This document shows, piece by piece, positions 23,033-33,986 of a stretch of DNA of 64,000 bases. The stretch lies in assembly GCA_015179025.1 (NCBI GenBank), contig WHUX01000152.1:62001-126000 (forward strand), read 5' to 3'. The DNA comes from Terfezia claveryi (taxonomy: Eukaryota; Ascomycota; Pezizomycetes; Pezizales; Pezizaceae). How positions within the stretch are numbered: position 1 is the first letter of the stretch; each line of letters begins with the position of its first letter. A program made the translations under genes and the position numbers. The notes under the pieces are model-generated. The model had not been told where the DNA came from and searched no databases. It saw only the letters and a list, made by a program, of their open reading frames with translations.

Positions 23033-23129
23033 GTACCGGTCACGTCCCTACAGCTCAACGCGTCCCCTCAGCTCATCGCGCCCCTACAGCTCATCGCGTC
23101 CCTACTGCTCTACACATCGCGTCACTATA

Positions 23130-23596
23130 CTATACAGGTATGGTTTCTAATGCTTCTACAATCTTGCGTGTTGCTGTCGCTGCCTCCAGCTCTGCAAGCT
23201 CAGGTTCGCTGCTCTCAGTTTCTCAGGTTATATAGACTCAAGCTTACCTTCGCTGCCCTAGATTCTTCCGGCTCAGATATGCTCTCCAAGCTTAGGTCTG
23301 TTACTCTGCCTTCGCTGCTCTCGGTTTCTCAGGTTATATTGACTCAAGCTTACCTTCGCCGCCCTAGGTTCTACCGGCTTAAATATGCTCTCCAAGCTCA
23401 GGTCCGCTGGCTAGGTTCTTCCGGCTCAAATATGCTCTCCAAGCTTAGGTCTGTTACTCTGCCTTCGCTGCTCTCGGTTTCTCAGGTTATATTGACTCAA
23501 GCTTACCTTCGCTGCCCTAGGTTCTACCGGCTCAAATATGCTCTTCGAGCTCAGGTCCGCTACTCTTGGTTTCCTAGTTTACATTGCTCTCCCTAA
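23130..23596 (+). repeat. Left-arm subterminal tandem repeats of the MULE
   Basis: Units share CAAATATGCTCTCCAAGC and GTTACTCTGCCTTCGCTGC. Two larger repeats are spaced 153 bp apart (CTTAGGTCTGTTACTC at 23291 and 23444). The arm reads as one long open frame directed inward, with peptide LPSLLSVSQVILTQAYLR repeated. This comes from repeat units without stops and is probably not a protein. The right arm holds the same units in larger number. Confidence 0.8.
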
Positions 23597-23699
23597 GTAC
23601 TGAATAGACTCTATCCCTATTTTCTTTGCTTACCTTTTTTGTATTTATTATTCTATTACCTTCCCATATTTTTTTTCTTTCCTTCCTTTCCCATAGACT

Positions 23700-23759
23700 C
23701 GCTTCGCACATAACCGCTTCGCACATAACCGCTTCGCACATAACCGCTTCGCACATAAC
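23700..23759 (+). repeat. Four perfect 15-bp repeats in the transposase leader
   Basis: CGCTTCGCACATAAC occurs four times in a row, about 140 bp before the transposase start. It is followed by two imperfect roughly 30-bp repeats containing CATCCTCACTTCTATATAT (about 23785-23845). This may be a promoter or transposase-binding array, judged only from its position. Confidence 0.85.
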
Positions 23760-23897
23760 CACTTCCACACTTTCTTACAGCCATATATCCTCACTTCTAT
23801 ATATTCTCACAGCCATACATCCTCACTTCTATATATACTCAAGCTTGCTGTTATATATATTATCTGAATCTTTGTTTTTACCAATTCAATACTCGAT

Positions 23898-25756
23898 ATG
23901 CCTATTACAATCGGTCAATGTTTTACAACTTGGGATGATCTTCGTGCTGAGTTAGAGGATTGGGCAATTTCTATACAGTTTGGCTTTCAAGTTGTGCGTA
24001 AAGATAAACTGCGAGCACAATATGAATGTCAGCATAAAGAAAGTGGATGTTTGTGGCGGATGTTTGCTTCATATAATCGGAATAGAGAGATTGAAGTTAA
24101 ATCATTACACACACAACATACTTGTGCAGGTATTGGAAGAAGGACTTCTGTCGCAAATCAACAGCTTTGGCTACAACGAGCTGTTCCTAAGCATTTGTTT
24201 GTTACTAAAGTAACAAAGGTACAAGAAATTGTGGACTGTATTCGGATGGAATATAGTTATTCAATTACTTATGAAGCAGCAAGAGTATTAAAGATGTCTT
24301 TAATACAAGATCGACGTGAATATCAGCTTCAACAGTTTCAACAAATTCCAGCTTATATAGCGATACTTCAGCAGCAACATCCCGATATTCACATCCACCT
24401 TCAGTTTGAAGAGTGTGCAAGTTCTTCTTCAGCCGAACGAGTATTTCAACGCATTTTCATTTGCCCAATGGAATCAACCTTGTCATTTTGTCATATGCGA
24501 AAATTCATGGCAGTGGATGGTACATTCTTGAAAGCACGGTTTATACAAACATTATTGTTTGCAGTAGGAATTGATGCAAATGGTAAAAACTTACCATTAG
24601 CTTGGGCAATTGTGGAAAGTGAAAATACAGATTCTTGGACATGGTTTTTATCACACCTAAAGTCAGCGATACCTTCTTCAGTAGGTATGACTCTTATCAG
24701 TGATCGTGATAAAGGCTTGCTTGCTGCCGAGCAACTGGTATATGGAAATATAATTTATACACAAATTTGTTGCTTTCATTTAAAAGGTATGATTATATTT
24801 TGAAATTAGATAATTGAATGTTGGTTACTAATATTTCCTATCTAGGCAATGTTTGCAAACGATACTCCAATACGGTAGCACCATATTTTTGGGCAATTGC
24901 AAATGCACAAACTAGTGCAGACTATCATCATGAGATGACAAAGTTAGAAGCATTCAATATTGGTGCAGCTAATTATCTTAAAGCAGTTGATTCAAAACTT
25001 TGGGTAACTGCCTTTTATCTCGGTCCATATCATGGGCATAAGACATCTAATGTTGTTGAATCAACCAACAAAGTCTTTAAGGATCAACGTGAACTCCCAA
25101 TATTGGATCTTTTAGATACTATTTGGCATTACGTTATGAATCAGAGGTTTAAGCGATATATTCAAGCTACGAAGTTAGAACAACAAATGCATACGGATTA
25201 TGCATACCAGCGACTTCAAGCAAATCAACGTTGGGCAATGGCAAATACCATTCAGATTTCCTCACGTACATCCGGAATTATCACACAAACCAACCATAAA
25301 ACCTTCATAACCGACTTATGGTTTCGAAGATGCTCTTGTGGCCATTTTCAAGAAAATGGAATTCCTTGCGGTCATGCATTTACACTCATATTTGCACTTC
25401 AAGTGCAAATACCAGGACATCCCCATCCACGCGACTATGTACCCTACTATTTTACCAAAATAGCTTGGAAACATACCTACCAAAAAAACCTTCTTCCAAT
25501 CTCTCTTATTCAGATAAAAGACAATAGCAATAACAACGTGAATAATGAAATACCTATTACAGCACCAAAAACTGAGCGGAAGGCAATGGGGCGACCAAAA
25601 GTCAAGCGTATGGTAGCAGGAGAATCTCGAAGAAGTATAATGAAGGCACAAGCACAGCTTAATGGGATGGAAGTTGCGCCTGTGAAGGGTAGTGGTAGTC
25701 AATCATGTTCATTGTGTGGAGGGTATGGACATAATCGAAGGAAATGTACACAATAA
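23898..25756 (+). CDS. MULE transposase (DDE, SWIM zinc finger, zinc knuckle)
   Basis: Catalyses cut-and-paste transposition of the surrounding element. Two exons (23898-24786 and 24846-25756; intron GTATGA...CTATCTAG) give 599 residues. An N-terminal zinc-binding region (YECQHKESGCLW...HTQHTC, about 45-75) resembles the GCM1/FLYWCH-type DNA-binding domain of MULEs. The catalytic triad is visible: D207 in MAVDGTFLKA, D269 in LISDRDKG and E368 in NVVESTNK, with the CCFHLKGN block between the last two. A SWIM finger follows (C459-x-C461...C471-x-H473, in CSCGHFQENGIPCGHAF), then a C-terminal zinc knuckle CSLCGGYGHNRRKC. No stop or frameshift interrupts it. Codons are strikingly A/T-ending compared with the host genes around it. 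Start: first ATG after the repeat arm. Confidence 0.93.
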
Positions 25757-25839
25757 GCTTAAGGAAAGTCCCTTGTATTTAGATTTTATAAATTAAGAAA
25801 GAACTTAGAGCAGTAAACTTGAGCTTGAAGGGCCTGAAG

Positions 25840-27200
25840 AACTGAGAGTAGTGGACTTGAGCTCGGAGACCATATTTGAGCCGGTAGGACCTAGAGACCG
25901 AGAGCAGTGAAGGCAGAGTAACGGACCTAAGCTTGGAGAGCATATTTGAGCCGGAAGAACCTAGCCAGCGGACCTGAGCTTGGAGAGCATATTTAAGCCG
26001 GTAGAACCTAGGGCGGCGAAGGTAAGCTTGAGTCAATATAACCTGAGAAACCGAGAGCAGCGAAGGCAGAGTAACAGACCTAAGCTTGGAGAGCATATTT
26101 GAGCCGGAAGAACCTAGCCAGCGGACCTGAGCTTGAAGAGCATATTTGAGCCGGTAGAACCTAGAGACCGAGAGCAGTGAAGGCAGAGTAACGGACCTAA
26201 GCTTGGAGAGCATATTTGAGCCGGTAGAACCTAGGGCAGCGAAGGTAAGCTTGAGTCAATATAACCTGAGAAACCGAGAGCAGCGAAGGCAGAGTAACAG
26301 ACCTAAGCTTGGAGAGCATATTTGAGCCGGAAGAACCTAGCCAGCGGACCTGAGCTTGAAGAGCATATTTGAGCCGGTAGAACCTAGAGACCGAGAGCAG
26401 TGAAGGCAGAGTAACGGACCTAAGCTTGGAGAGCATATTTGAGCCGGTAGAACCTAGGGCAGCGAAGGTAAGCTTGAGTCAATATAACCTGAGAAATCGA
26501 GAGCAGCGAAGGCAGAGTAACAGACCTAAGCTTGGAGAGCATATTTGAGCCGGAAGAACCTAGCCAGCGGACCTGAGCTTGAAGAGCATATTTGAGCCGG
26601 TAGAACCTAGAGACCGAGAGCAGTGAAGGCAGAGTAACGGACCTAAGCTTGGAGAGCATATTTAAGCCGGTAGAACTTAGGGCAGCGGACCTGAGCTCGA
26701 AGAGCATATTTGAGCCGGTAGAACCTAGAGACCGAGAGCAGTGAAGGCAGAGTAACGGACCTAAGCTTGGAGAGCATATTTGAGCCGGAAGAACCTAGCC
26801 AGCGGACCTGAGCTTGGTGAGCATATTTAAGCCGGTAGAACCTAGGGCGGCGAAGGTAAGCTTGAGTCAATATAACCTGAGAAACCGAGAGCAGCGAAGG
26901 CAGAGTAACAGACCTAAGCTTGGAGAGCATATTTGAGCCGGAAGAACCTAGCCAGCGGACCTGAGCTTGGAGAGCATATTTAAGCCGGTAGAACCTAGGG
27001 CGGCGAAGGTAAGCTTGAGTCAATATAACCTGAGAAACCGAGAGCAGCGAAGGCAGAGTAACAGACCTAAGCTTGGAGAGCATATCTGAGCCGGAAGAAT
27101 CTAGGGCAGCGAAGGTAAGCTTGAGTCTATATAACCTGAGAAACTGAGAGCAGCGAACCTGAGCTTGCAGAGCTGGAGGCAGCGACAGCAACACGCAAGA
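25840..27200 (-). repeat. Right-arm subterminal repeats of the MULE, with 223-bp higher-order units
   Basis: Read on the minus strand these are the same units as in the left arm but with many more copies. A basic unit ending in GAGCATATTTGAGCCGGTAG (plus strand) recurs roughly every 70-80 bp. Three copies of a larger unit are spaced exactly 223 bp apart (GCTTGAAGAG at 26131, 26354 and 26577). Several long inward-reading open frames result (up to 225 codons), sharing LPSLLSVSRFYRLKYALQAQ. They reflect repeat units free of stops. Confidence 0.85.
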
Positions 27201-27308
27201 TTGTAGAAGCATTAGAAACCATACCTGTATAGTATAGTGACGCGATGTGTAGAGCAGTAGGGACGCGATGAGCTGTAGGGGCGCGATGAGCTGAGGGGAC
27301 GCGTTGAG

Positions 27309-27548
27309 CGGTACTGCCAAGAGAATGAAGCCTTTGCCAGACGAAAGCCTAGAGAAGCCGCGTTAGCTGGCAGAAGAGAGCGTGTCAGCTACATAATAGA
27401 GGAGCCTCTGCATAGAGTCACGCCAGCCAGACTAGAGTCATGTCTAGTAGAGAGAGTGGTATAGTATTGTATCTTAGACATGTTCCACTAAGCGAGGGGT
27501 GTCTCACAGGAGTCCGTGTTACCCGAGGGGTATTTCAAAGGTTTTCTC
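27309..27548 (-). repeat. MULE right terminal inverted repeat
   Basis: Exact reverse complement of 22793-23032. It ends GGTTTTCTC at the right target-site duplication and contains GCCAGCCAGACTAG at 27423. Confidence 0.9.
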
Positions 27549-27558
27549 CATCTGCAAC
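27549..27558. repeat. Target-site duplication, right copy (10 bp)
   Basis: CATCTGCAAC, identical to 22783-22792. Confidence 0.93.
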
Positions 27559-28278
27559 GGAAAATGTGTGGAGGCCGCATCATTTCTCGGCCATCACCAT
27601 CCTGCCCAGGAATGCCAATTATATCCTTGAAAATTGGACTCACCTGCGTCGCTCCAATCTTATTTCTCTGCTCAAGTACTTGAAGTCATCTACTGCACCC
27701 AGAATCCCGGTACTCGAGCTTCTCTTCGCCAGGTGAGGAGTGGTTTCCCCATCCTTCCCCTCATTCTCCCCCACTCCTCACGTCTTACTCACTACGTGGA
27801 AGATATCTAGGTGATTGGCGTGAAGGCACTTATACAGCCCTCCGATTGGGACCATACATAGTTCCGTGCGTGTACAAGTACATGTACGGATAGAAACTTC
27901 TACGAGATCCTGCCCCCATCCAGCTAGGACGCCAGCAAATCCCGGCCGACTGATTGCCTCACATTTTTTTTATTTGGGGGGTGTAAGAGAACCAGGCTAT
28001 AAATACGCCTCGCAGCATATATAGGCGAAACCCAAAGGACGTGTTTATCTATTTCTGCGCACAGGGCGGTACATCAGATACGACTACTAGGTACTACCTC
28101 ACATACATTTATTCACCGATCAGGATAATACATACAGCTAGAGGAGGTGGAAGAAGCTAAAGGCATCTTGACTTACCACTTCAACTACTTAACATCGCAA
28201 GGGATCCTCATCTCGATACTGGTATCCATAAGCTGCTGCCACATATTCCGCAGTATCAGTTCTGCGCGATAATTCAAG
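27559..28278. other. Intergenic region upstream of the 14-3-3-like gene
   Basis: No gene is supported. TATAAATACG at about 27999 is a TATA-like element about 280 bp upstream of the start at 28279. Confidence 0.45.
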
Positions 28279-29183
28279 ATGGTCTCGGAAGTAGACCAGA
28301 AGTACTTGGGGTTATTCGCCAAACAAACCGCATCAAAGAATCCCGAGCTCTCTGCGGCGCTATACAAAGTTCTCGGATTATCGACACTGCTCAATCGCAA
28401 GTTACACCGTGCGGTAGGTTCCCCCAATCCGGATTCTGTCATCGCTGTAAGTCGAACCCAGCTATGTCACGGGAGACTGACAACCGCGCATAGAGGAAAC
28501 AACGCAAACTTGACCCGACCCGCCCTACGAAATCACTTGACCTCTACAAACATATAACATGGATGGGCCGTGAAGGCTATACCATCATTGAAACCATTCT
28601 TCCCCATGTCGACCACTTCAAAGGGTTGCGCGTGCTTATATACAAACTCAAAGCCTCGTTCCTGCATGTCTTCGTACTCTTCGAGTTTTCACCCACGACA
28701 AAGGTAAATGTGCTTTCGTCCATCCACGCTAGGGTAGCAAACAACGCCACCAACGCACCAAATAAGGAACTCAACTACATCCGGCCCGCCATGGAAGCCT
28801 TCAAGAAAGCCTATGATCTCGCTGAAAGATCGCTCCCGGGAATCCATCCATTGCGGTTAAGCGTAATCTTAGAGTACTCGGCGTTTATGTTTGACTGTGT
28901 CAAGGACTATGAGGAGTCTAGGCGGCTGGCGAAGAAAGGCGTAGATGAAGCACTGGAGGTTGTGAATGTAATTGAGGATGATGAGACGTTTGATGATGCG
29001 AGGGTTTTGGTGGGCAGTTTGGCGGTTATGGCGAAGAGGGTCTCGCCGGCGGTGTATACGGTGACTCCGCAGGTCCACCAGGCGGCTAGTCATGGGGAGT
29101 TAAAGCCGAGATCGTCCAAGTCAAGGACGAAGGTTATGTACGATCTGGAGGGAAATGAGTTAGCACCACTGCCACCGTCATAA
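28279..29183 (+). CDS. Divergent 14-3-3-like domain protein
   Basis: Related to the phosphoserine/threonine-binding 14-3-3 adaptors but belonging to a divergent group that I recognise from Pezizomycotina, whose function is not established. Two exons (28279-28446, 28494-29183; intron GTAAGT...CATAG, 47 nt) give 285 residues. The N-terminal helices read EVDQKYLGLFAKQTASKNPE and LYKVLGLSTLLNRKL, followed by TKSLDLYKHITWMGREGY and LRVLIYKLKASFLHVFVLFE. The C-terminal half has the most 14-3-3-like stretch, AYDLAERSLPGIHPLRLSVI then LEYSAFMFDC, corresponding to the canonical A...L..THPIRLGLALN block. The end is disordered (SKSRTKVMYDLEGNELAPLP). The Lys and Arg of the canonical phosphopeptide pocket are not clearly conserved, so phosphobinding is uncertain. 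Confidence 0.75.
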
Positions 29184-31705
29184 AGCCCAAGAAACCACAC
29201 CGAGGGGCAGCAGATTATTGGCGGCTGGTACGATTTAAATTCTTTTTGTTTTTTTTTGCGCTGGGAAGGAGTTTATGACTGTGATTTTATGACCACGTTA
29301 ACGACTATGACGATGGCTATGACCGACAATGACGGAAAAAGAGTGGCGTATACTATAAGCTTTGGGACAGTTATTGGTGGGTATTGGAGGTTCATGGATC
29401 GAGGGGTTTTGCGGCTATGGGGTTGCTTATTGGTGATGCCAGTTGTGTGGGCGGTTTCTTGATTTCACGAATTTTCTTTTTGCTTTTTCTCATGCATGGA
29501 GTGGGTACCATCAGCGCACTATTCGACCCTTTCTTAGCTGTTTTGTTGTCTTTTTTTTTTTTTTTTTTCGATGAGTGAGTGAAGACTGTATGTATATAGC
29601 ATGAGGGTTTATATCTGGGTAATGAATCTTGGTTTGTTTCTTAGATGTGATTCCTCACCTAACAGTACCGGTAGCGGAGGTTCCTCATAAAGATTGATCG
29701 AATATGATTTTGGTCCATGGAGTAGGCGAGGTTCAGGATTGCTCAGGCCAAGGCAGCCACATAAGTCGGACCTATCAGTACGTTTGCGCTGGGGTACCAC
29801 CTTCCGACTTTGCCCTCCAGTGCCAGAAGCGTGCTCTTAGAATTGAGGCCCCTACTCAGAGTCAGGGTTGTCAGTGGCCGAGGGAGAGGTGTTTGCTTCG
29901 CTCTCTTGGAATTGGGTCGGTGGCGGCTTGCTTGGCGGGTGTTGGGCACGCAGTGGCATTCCCTTTGGTGTAAAGTCACGCTAGCTTTCGGTTTGCCTCC
30001 CCCCCAAAAAAAAGTTTTTTTTTTTTTTTGTTTTTTTAAAACTTTTGTGGAAGGTAGCACTTATTTATAGAACTTTGTGGGTAAGGTCCCCTTAATTGTC
30101 AGCCAGATGACGTACTGAAGGTCTAGGAAGGAAATTCAGAGTTCAGGGTAATTTAGGGAAGAAGGTATGGATGGATACAGCTGCCCTCTTAATTCACGAT
30201 ATATTATGGTATGGTTAGACTTTATGGACCGGCGGTGCTAAATCAGACTGGGACTGCACGTGCTAGAAGAAGGTTGAGATGATGTGCTTCTGCGGCCGCA
30301 TGGGGATTTTTCGTTTCAATCCGTGTGGTGGTGGGAAAAGATTTTTAAGTGGTCTACCTTGAGAAGTATGTAAATACCTTCGCCTTCCTTTGATTTAGAA
30401 AACGAAAAAAAAAAAAAAAAAATCCAACAAGGTGGAAAACCTAATCCCCTAAAATCTACCTTGATAATAAGCCAACAGTCCTTAAAGGGAAGACTAGCCT
30501 AACCAGACTAAATTAGGGCTCGCAGGGTATTATTTAGGATAGGTAGTGGATAGATGATACTAGATGTACATATGTCAGCAATGAGAAAATATCAAAGAGG
30601 TCATAATATAATCTTTCTGTCATATGGGGTGACACCCCTTGCTCAAAGCACATGTGTGGCAGGAGCCCTCAAAGTATACTCTACTAGGTTTTTGGTAGCA
30701 TGTAGACCAAAAGAAGGTCTCGAGGCTCGTATTCCAATATGGCTAGGAAGTGTTGCTCGGAGAGTTTGGAGTTCTTGTTTGAAGTGTATTTCTCAAAAGT
30801 GTTTATCATCCAATCTAAAAGCTATCAAGTAGGTATCAACGGCTCTTTGATTCCTATACAGCCACTTTTTGAAGACTCGAAGGTTATAAATTATACGGGG
30901 GTAAAATATCCGGTACTTTGGATCTGAGCTGCAGCCAGACCATATATCATATATGCCCCGCTAGGACGGTCTTAATTGTGAGTCTGGGCACGAGAATAGT
31001 GAATTACGCTGGATAAACATAAATATCTAGGGCGTTGCCATTCCTATAGACAGCGGGAAGCTTCTAGTTGTAAGGAAGTAACATTCTCCCACGACTGTGA
31101 AGGCATCGCGATCTGGCCAGCTGGAATAAGTTTACGAAATCTTATTGTCAAGATACCATATAAATTCCTAGTCTCGTTGGCAAGGCAGGTTCAACTACTG
31201 TATTAGGTATCTGAGATACAACTAGCTATAATAGCCTAGCTTTCGATCAAAGTTAGTCTAGTCTGGTCGACACATCATCCTGCTAAGTTAACTTGAAACA
31301 CAGCTTTGTTTGCACGGGATCATGCTCAGGATAAGTTGAATCTGATGAGATTTCCTTTGGTGTTGACAATCGCTGGGGACAGTATGTAAGACTACACCGA
31401 GTATTGGGAGTGTGCCGATGATTGGGATATTGGAGGTCTCTGAAAGCTACAATTCTTCAGAAGCCGTCTTCTAAGCGAATATGCCTCATTGAGACGGGCC
31501 CTGTCACGGGCCTGTAGTGTCCCAGGGTCTCGCTTAGCGTGTCTGAGACCATGATCCCCCTAATTTCACGTTCACGGTGACCTTCATACATAAATAAGTG
31601 AATACAACAAAGCCTCCATCTCCTTCCTAACAACTTCAACCATTACCAACACCCTCACCACCGTCCCCAATCCTCTATCCACTTCAATCTCAAAAAGAGG
31701 CAACA
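29184..31705. other. Long intergenic region, no supported gene
   Basis: Only short, unconserved open frames. Homopolymer tracts occur at about 29551-29568 (T), 30005-30037 (A, then T) and 30404-30422 (A). The dispersed motif occurs at 30501 (TAACCAGACTA) and inverted at 31258 (TAGTCTGGT). The last 150 bp before 31706 are CA/CT-rich (CACCACCGTCCCCAATCC), as expected of the GH17 gene's leader. Confidence 0.5.
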
Positions 31706-32869
31706 ATGCCATCCCTCACCACCCTCCTCAAGGGGTCCTTTCTCCTTACCCTCGCCGCCCCAGCCTACGCAAACTATGGTCAACTCGGCTTCTCCATCGG
31801 CGTGAAACGCAACAGCGATGGCCTTTGCAAGGAAACTGTCGACTTTGAGGCCGACTTCGATATCCTCGCACCGTACACCAAGACTGTGAGGACGTATGCT
31901 ACAAGTGACTGTAATACAATGCAGAATATTATGCCGGCGCTGGCGAAGAAGGGGTTTAAGATTGTGCTTGGGGTTTGGTATATCCCTCTTTTCATTTTTA
32001 TTACCTTTATATCCATTCGTATCCAGACTATCTCAGGGCACTGCGGGGTAAATTGCTTTCTTTGGCGTAAATGGTTAACAATGCATTTTAGGCCCAACGA
32101 CGACTCCCACTTCGAGCTCGAAAAGAAAGCTCTCGAAACCTACATCCCTAAATACGGTACAGACAACATCCTTGCTATCACCGTTGGCTCCGAGGCACTC
32201 TACCGCAAGGATATGACCGGCAAGGACCTCGCCGCCCGGGTCGAAGAGGTTCGCAAGCTGTGTAAGAGTCTAGGCGCAGACTCAACCCCAATCGGGTTTG
32301 CCGATTCGTGGAATATGTTAATTGAGGGAGAGGCCGTTCCCGTGATCGAGGCATCAGATATTGTGTACGTGTCCCTAGCTGTGGGAGAATTTTTTTTTTT
32401 TTTTGTGAAAATGATGAATGTTGACTCACGGCGATAGATTGGGAAATGCTTTCTCATACTGGCAGGGACAGAGGATGAATAACGCATCCCACTCTTTCTT
32501 CGATGATATCATGCGTATGTATCCTCAGGCTCCGTAGCCCTTCTCCCCTAAGATATTCATTCTAACATCCCGACAGAGGCCCTCGACCGCGTCCAAACCA
32601 TCAAAGGCACCTCAAACTTTCAATTCTGGGTCGGCGAAACCAACTGGCCCACTGATGGCGCTAAGTATGGCGACGCCGTCCCTAGCAACGACAACGCCGC
32701 TACCTACTGGAAGGAGTCTGTCTGCTCTATGCTCCACTGGGGCGTCAGCGTGTTTGTCTTCTCGGCATTCGACGAGGAGTGGAAGCCTGCTGAGAAGGAT
32801 AATTCCGTGGAGAAGCACTGGGGTGTGTTTAAGGATGATGGGAAGCCAAAGTATGATTTGACTTGTTAA
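31706..32869 (+). CDS. BGL2: GH17 beta-1,3-glucanase/glucanosyltransferase (Bgl2 type), secreted
   Basis: Acts on cell-wall beta-1,3-glucan by cleavage and transglycosylation; Bgl2-type enzymes lack a GPI signal and are held in the wall. Four exons (31706-31977, 32092-32364, 32438-32514, 32577-32869) give 304 residues, close to the roughly 310 of Bgl2. A signal peptide is clear (LKGSFLLTLAAPAYA, cut near residue 22). The mature protein starts NYGQLGFSIGVKR. The acid/base glutamate is E125 in TVGSEALYR and the nucleophile is E228 in WVGETNWPTDG, both in the standard GH17 contexts. Cysteines in SDCNTMQN, VRKLCKSLG and ESVCSMLHWG match the family. The end is KYDLTC with no GPI-attachment hydrophobic tail. 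All splice sites are GT-AG; intron 1 (114 nt) is the longest. Confidence 0.92.
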
Positions 32870-33716
32870 GAACTTGTAAAAAATAATCAGCCCTACTGGC
32901 TTGGGGTGGAGATCTTGTAATTTGCGAGTTTTAGAATAGATAGCATAATTATAATACATTGTATACCAGATTGCTCAATGGATGAGGTATTGTTTCTGGG
33001 TGTTTCGAGAAAGGCTTTTGATAGAGGATGGATATAGAGGGAAGCAGCGTAAGGAGTGGGGAAGACTCGTGGTCGAGTAATTACCCTTATCTAGACATGC
33101 AACTACAGCATAGAGAACCGAAATAATCCTACACTCGGCTCCCCTGTATACAGAGCAGAACTCGTTCCTACAGCTACAGCATCCCAGGCTACAAACAAAT
33201 TGGTAGTCTCGGGCTGCCCGTTTTATGGTATTAACTAACCATAGGATATCAAACTGGCCGGTAACTTCTCGTGATCAGTGTGCCGCTGTTTGATAATTTA
33301 TTCACGAAAAAAAATTGGTCAGTCCGCAAACTGAAAATAAATGGAGGTTAATAGGTTATCGATATGGTAGAGTGGGGAAGACCCAGATTTACCCTGAACT
33401 AGACTGAACTAGACTTACAACTACCACTGAGCATCCTCTGCTGTCTCATAGAGAGTTCATGTAAAAATTAAATCAATAGATATTATCAAAGATATGTGAT
33501 ATATATTGATATTGTTAAGATTATAGATGTTGAACGTGGAATGCGGAACGGAGATATGGTAACTCCCTAGGCATGCCACAAAGCTACAAGAATATAGGCA
33601 TAGCAGATATATCAAAAACTATTGCATGTCATGAAAGCAATCCCTGATTGTCCACAAACGTATGAACCGAAATCGAGACACTCGCCCTGAGGCCAACACT
33701 ATCTGGGACGCATTTG

Positions 33717-33986
33717 TCAGCTATAGAGTGTTGATAGATATATAGCAGAAAACGTGCGCTTGAAAAATACGATGAAGATTATCGCTATACAAAAAAAAGA
33801 AATACGGTATTCGTAAAGGCGAAAGATGAGGTCAGAGTAGCCTGTCAGACAGGCCGAAGCACAGTCCTGTCCATCATGTCCCTTGCAGCCGAATTTGAGA
33901 TCCATGCCCGTTGGGTCGCCAGTAAGCGCGTAACATGTATAAATGAAGCCAGCTACAACAATTACGACCCATAGATACAGTTTCAT
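33717..33986 (-). CDS. Possible small secreted cysteine-containing protein
   Basis: From ATG at 33986 on the minus strand the frame encodes an evident signal peptide (KLYLWVVIVVAGFIYTCYA) and a short mature part LTGDPTGMDLKFGCKGHDGQ then DCASACLTGYSD, with cysteine spacing C-x7-C-x3-C. The remaining codons to the stop (89 in total) are hydrophobic and AT-rich and may be intron or unrelated, so the real C-terminus is uncertain. The related segment near 34.98 kb has lost the ATG, so this may be the only coding copy. Nothing identifies a function. It could be a small secreted effector-like or antimicrobial-like peptide, or a chance open frame. Confidence 0.35.
   Translation of the reverse strand: MKLYLWVVIVVAGFIYTCYALTGDPTGMDLKFGCKGHDGQDCASACLTGYSDLIFRLYEYRISFFCIAIIFIVFFKRTFSAIYLSTLYS

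Larger units (their letters stand above)
22793..27548 (+). mobile_element. Complete Mutator-like DNA transposon (MULE), 4.76 kb
   Basis: The ends begin GAGAAAACCTTTGAAATACC and are inverted copies of each other. The outer 240 bp (22793-23032 and 27309-27548) look identical base for base. Homology continues inward past a roughly 20-bp length difference into long arms made of tandem repeats. The left arm ends near 23600 and the right near 25840. Inside is a single spliced transposase gene (23898-25756). With a perfect 10-bp target duplication, identical ends and an uninterrupted transposase, the element appears recently inserted and possibly still mobile. It sits in the gap between uL1 and the 14-3-3-like gene and breaks no recognisable gene. 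Confidence 0.93.

Noticed and set aside
25779..27320. Several apparent proteins with LPSLLSVSRFYRLKYALQAQ repeats
   Set aside because: They are translations of the MULE arm repeats, mirrored in both arms. Kept as repeat structure, not as genes.
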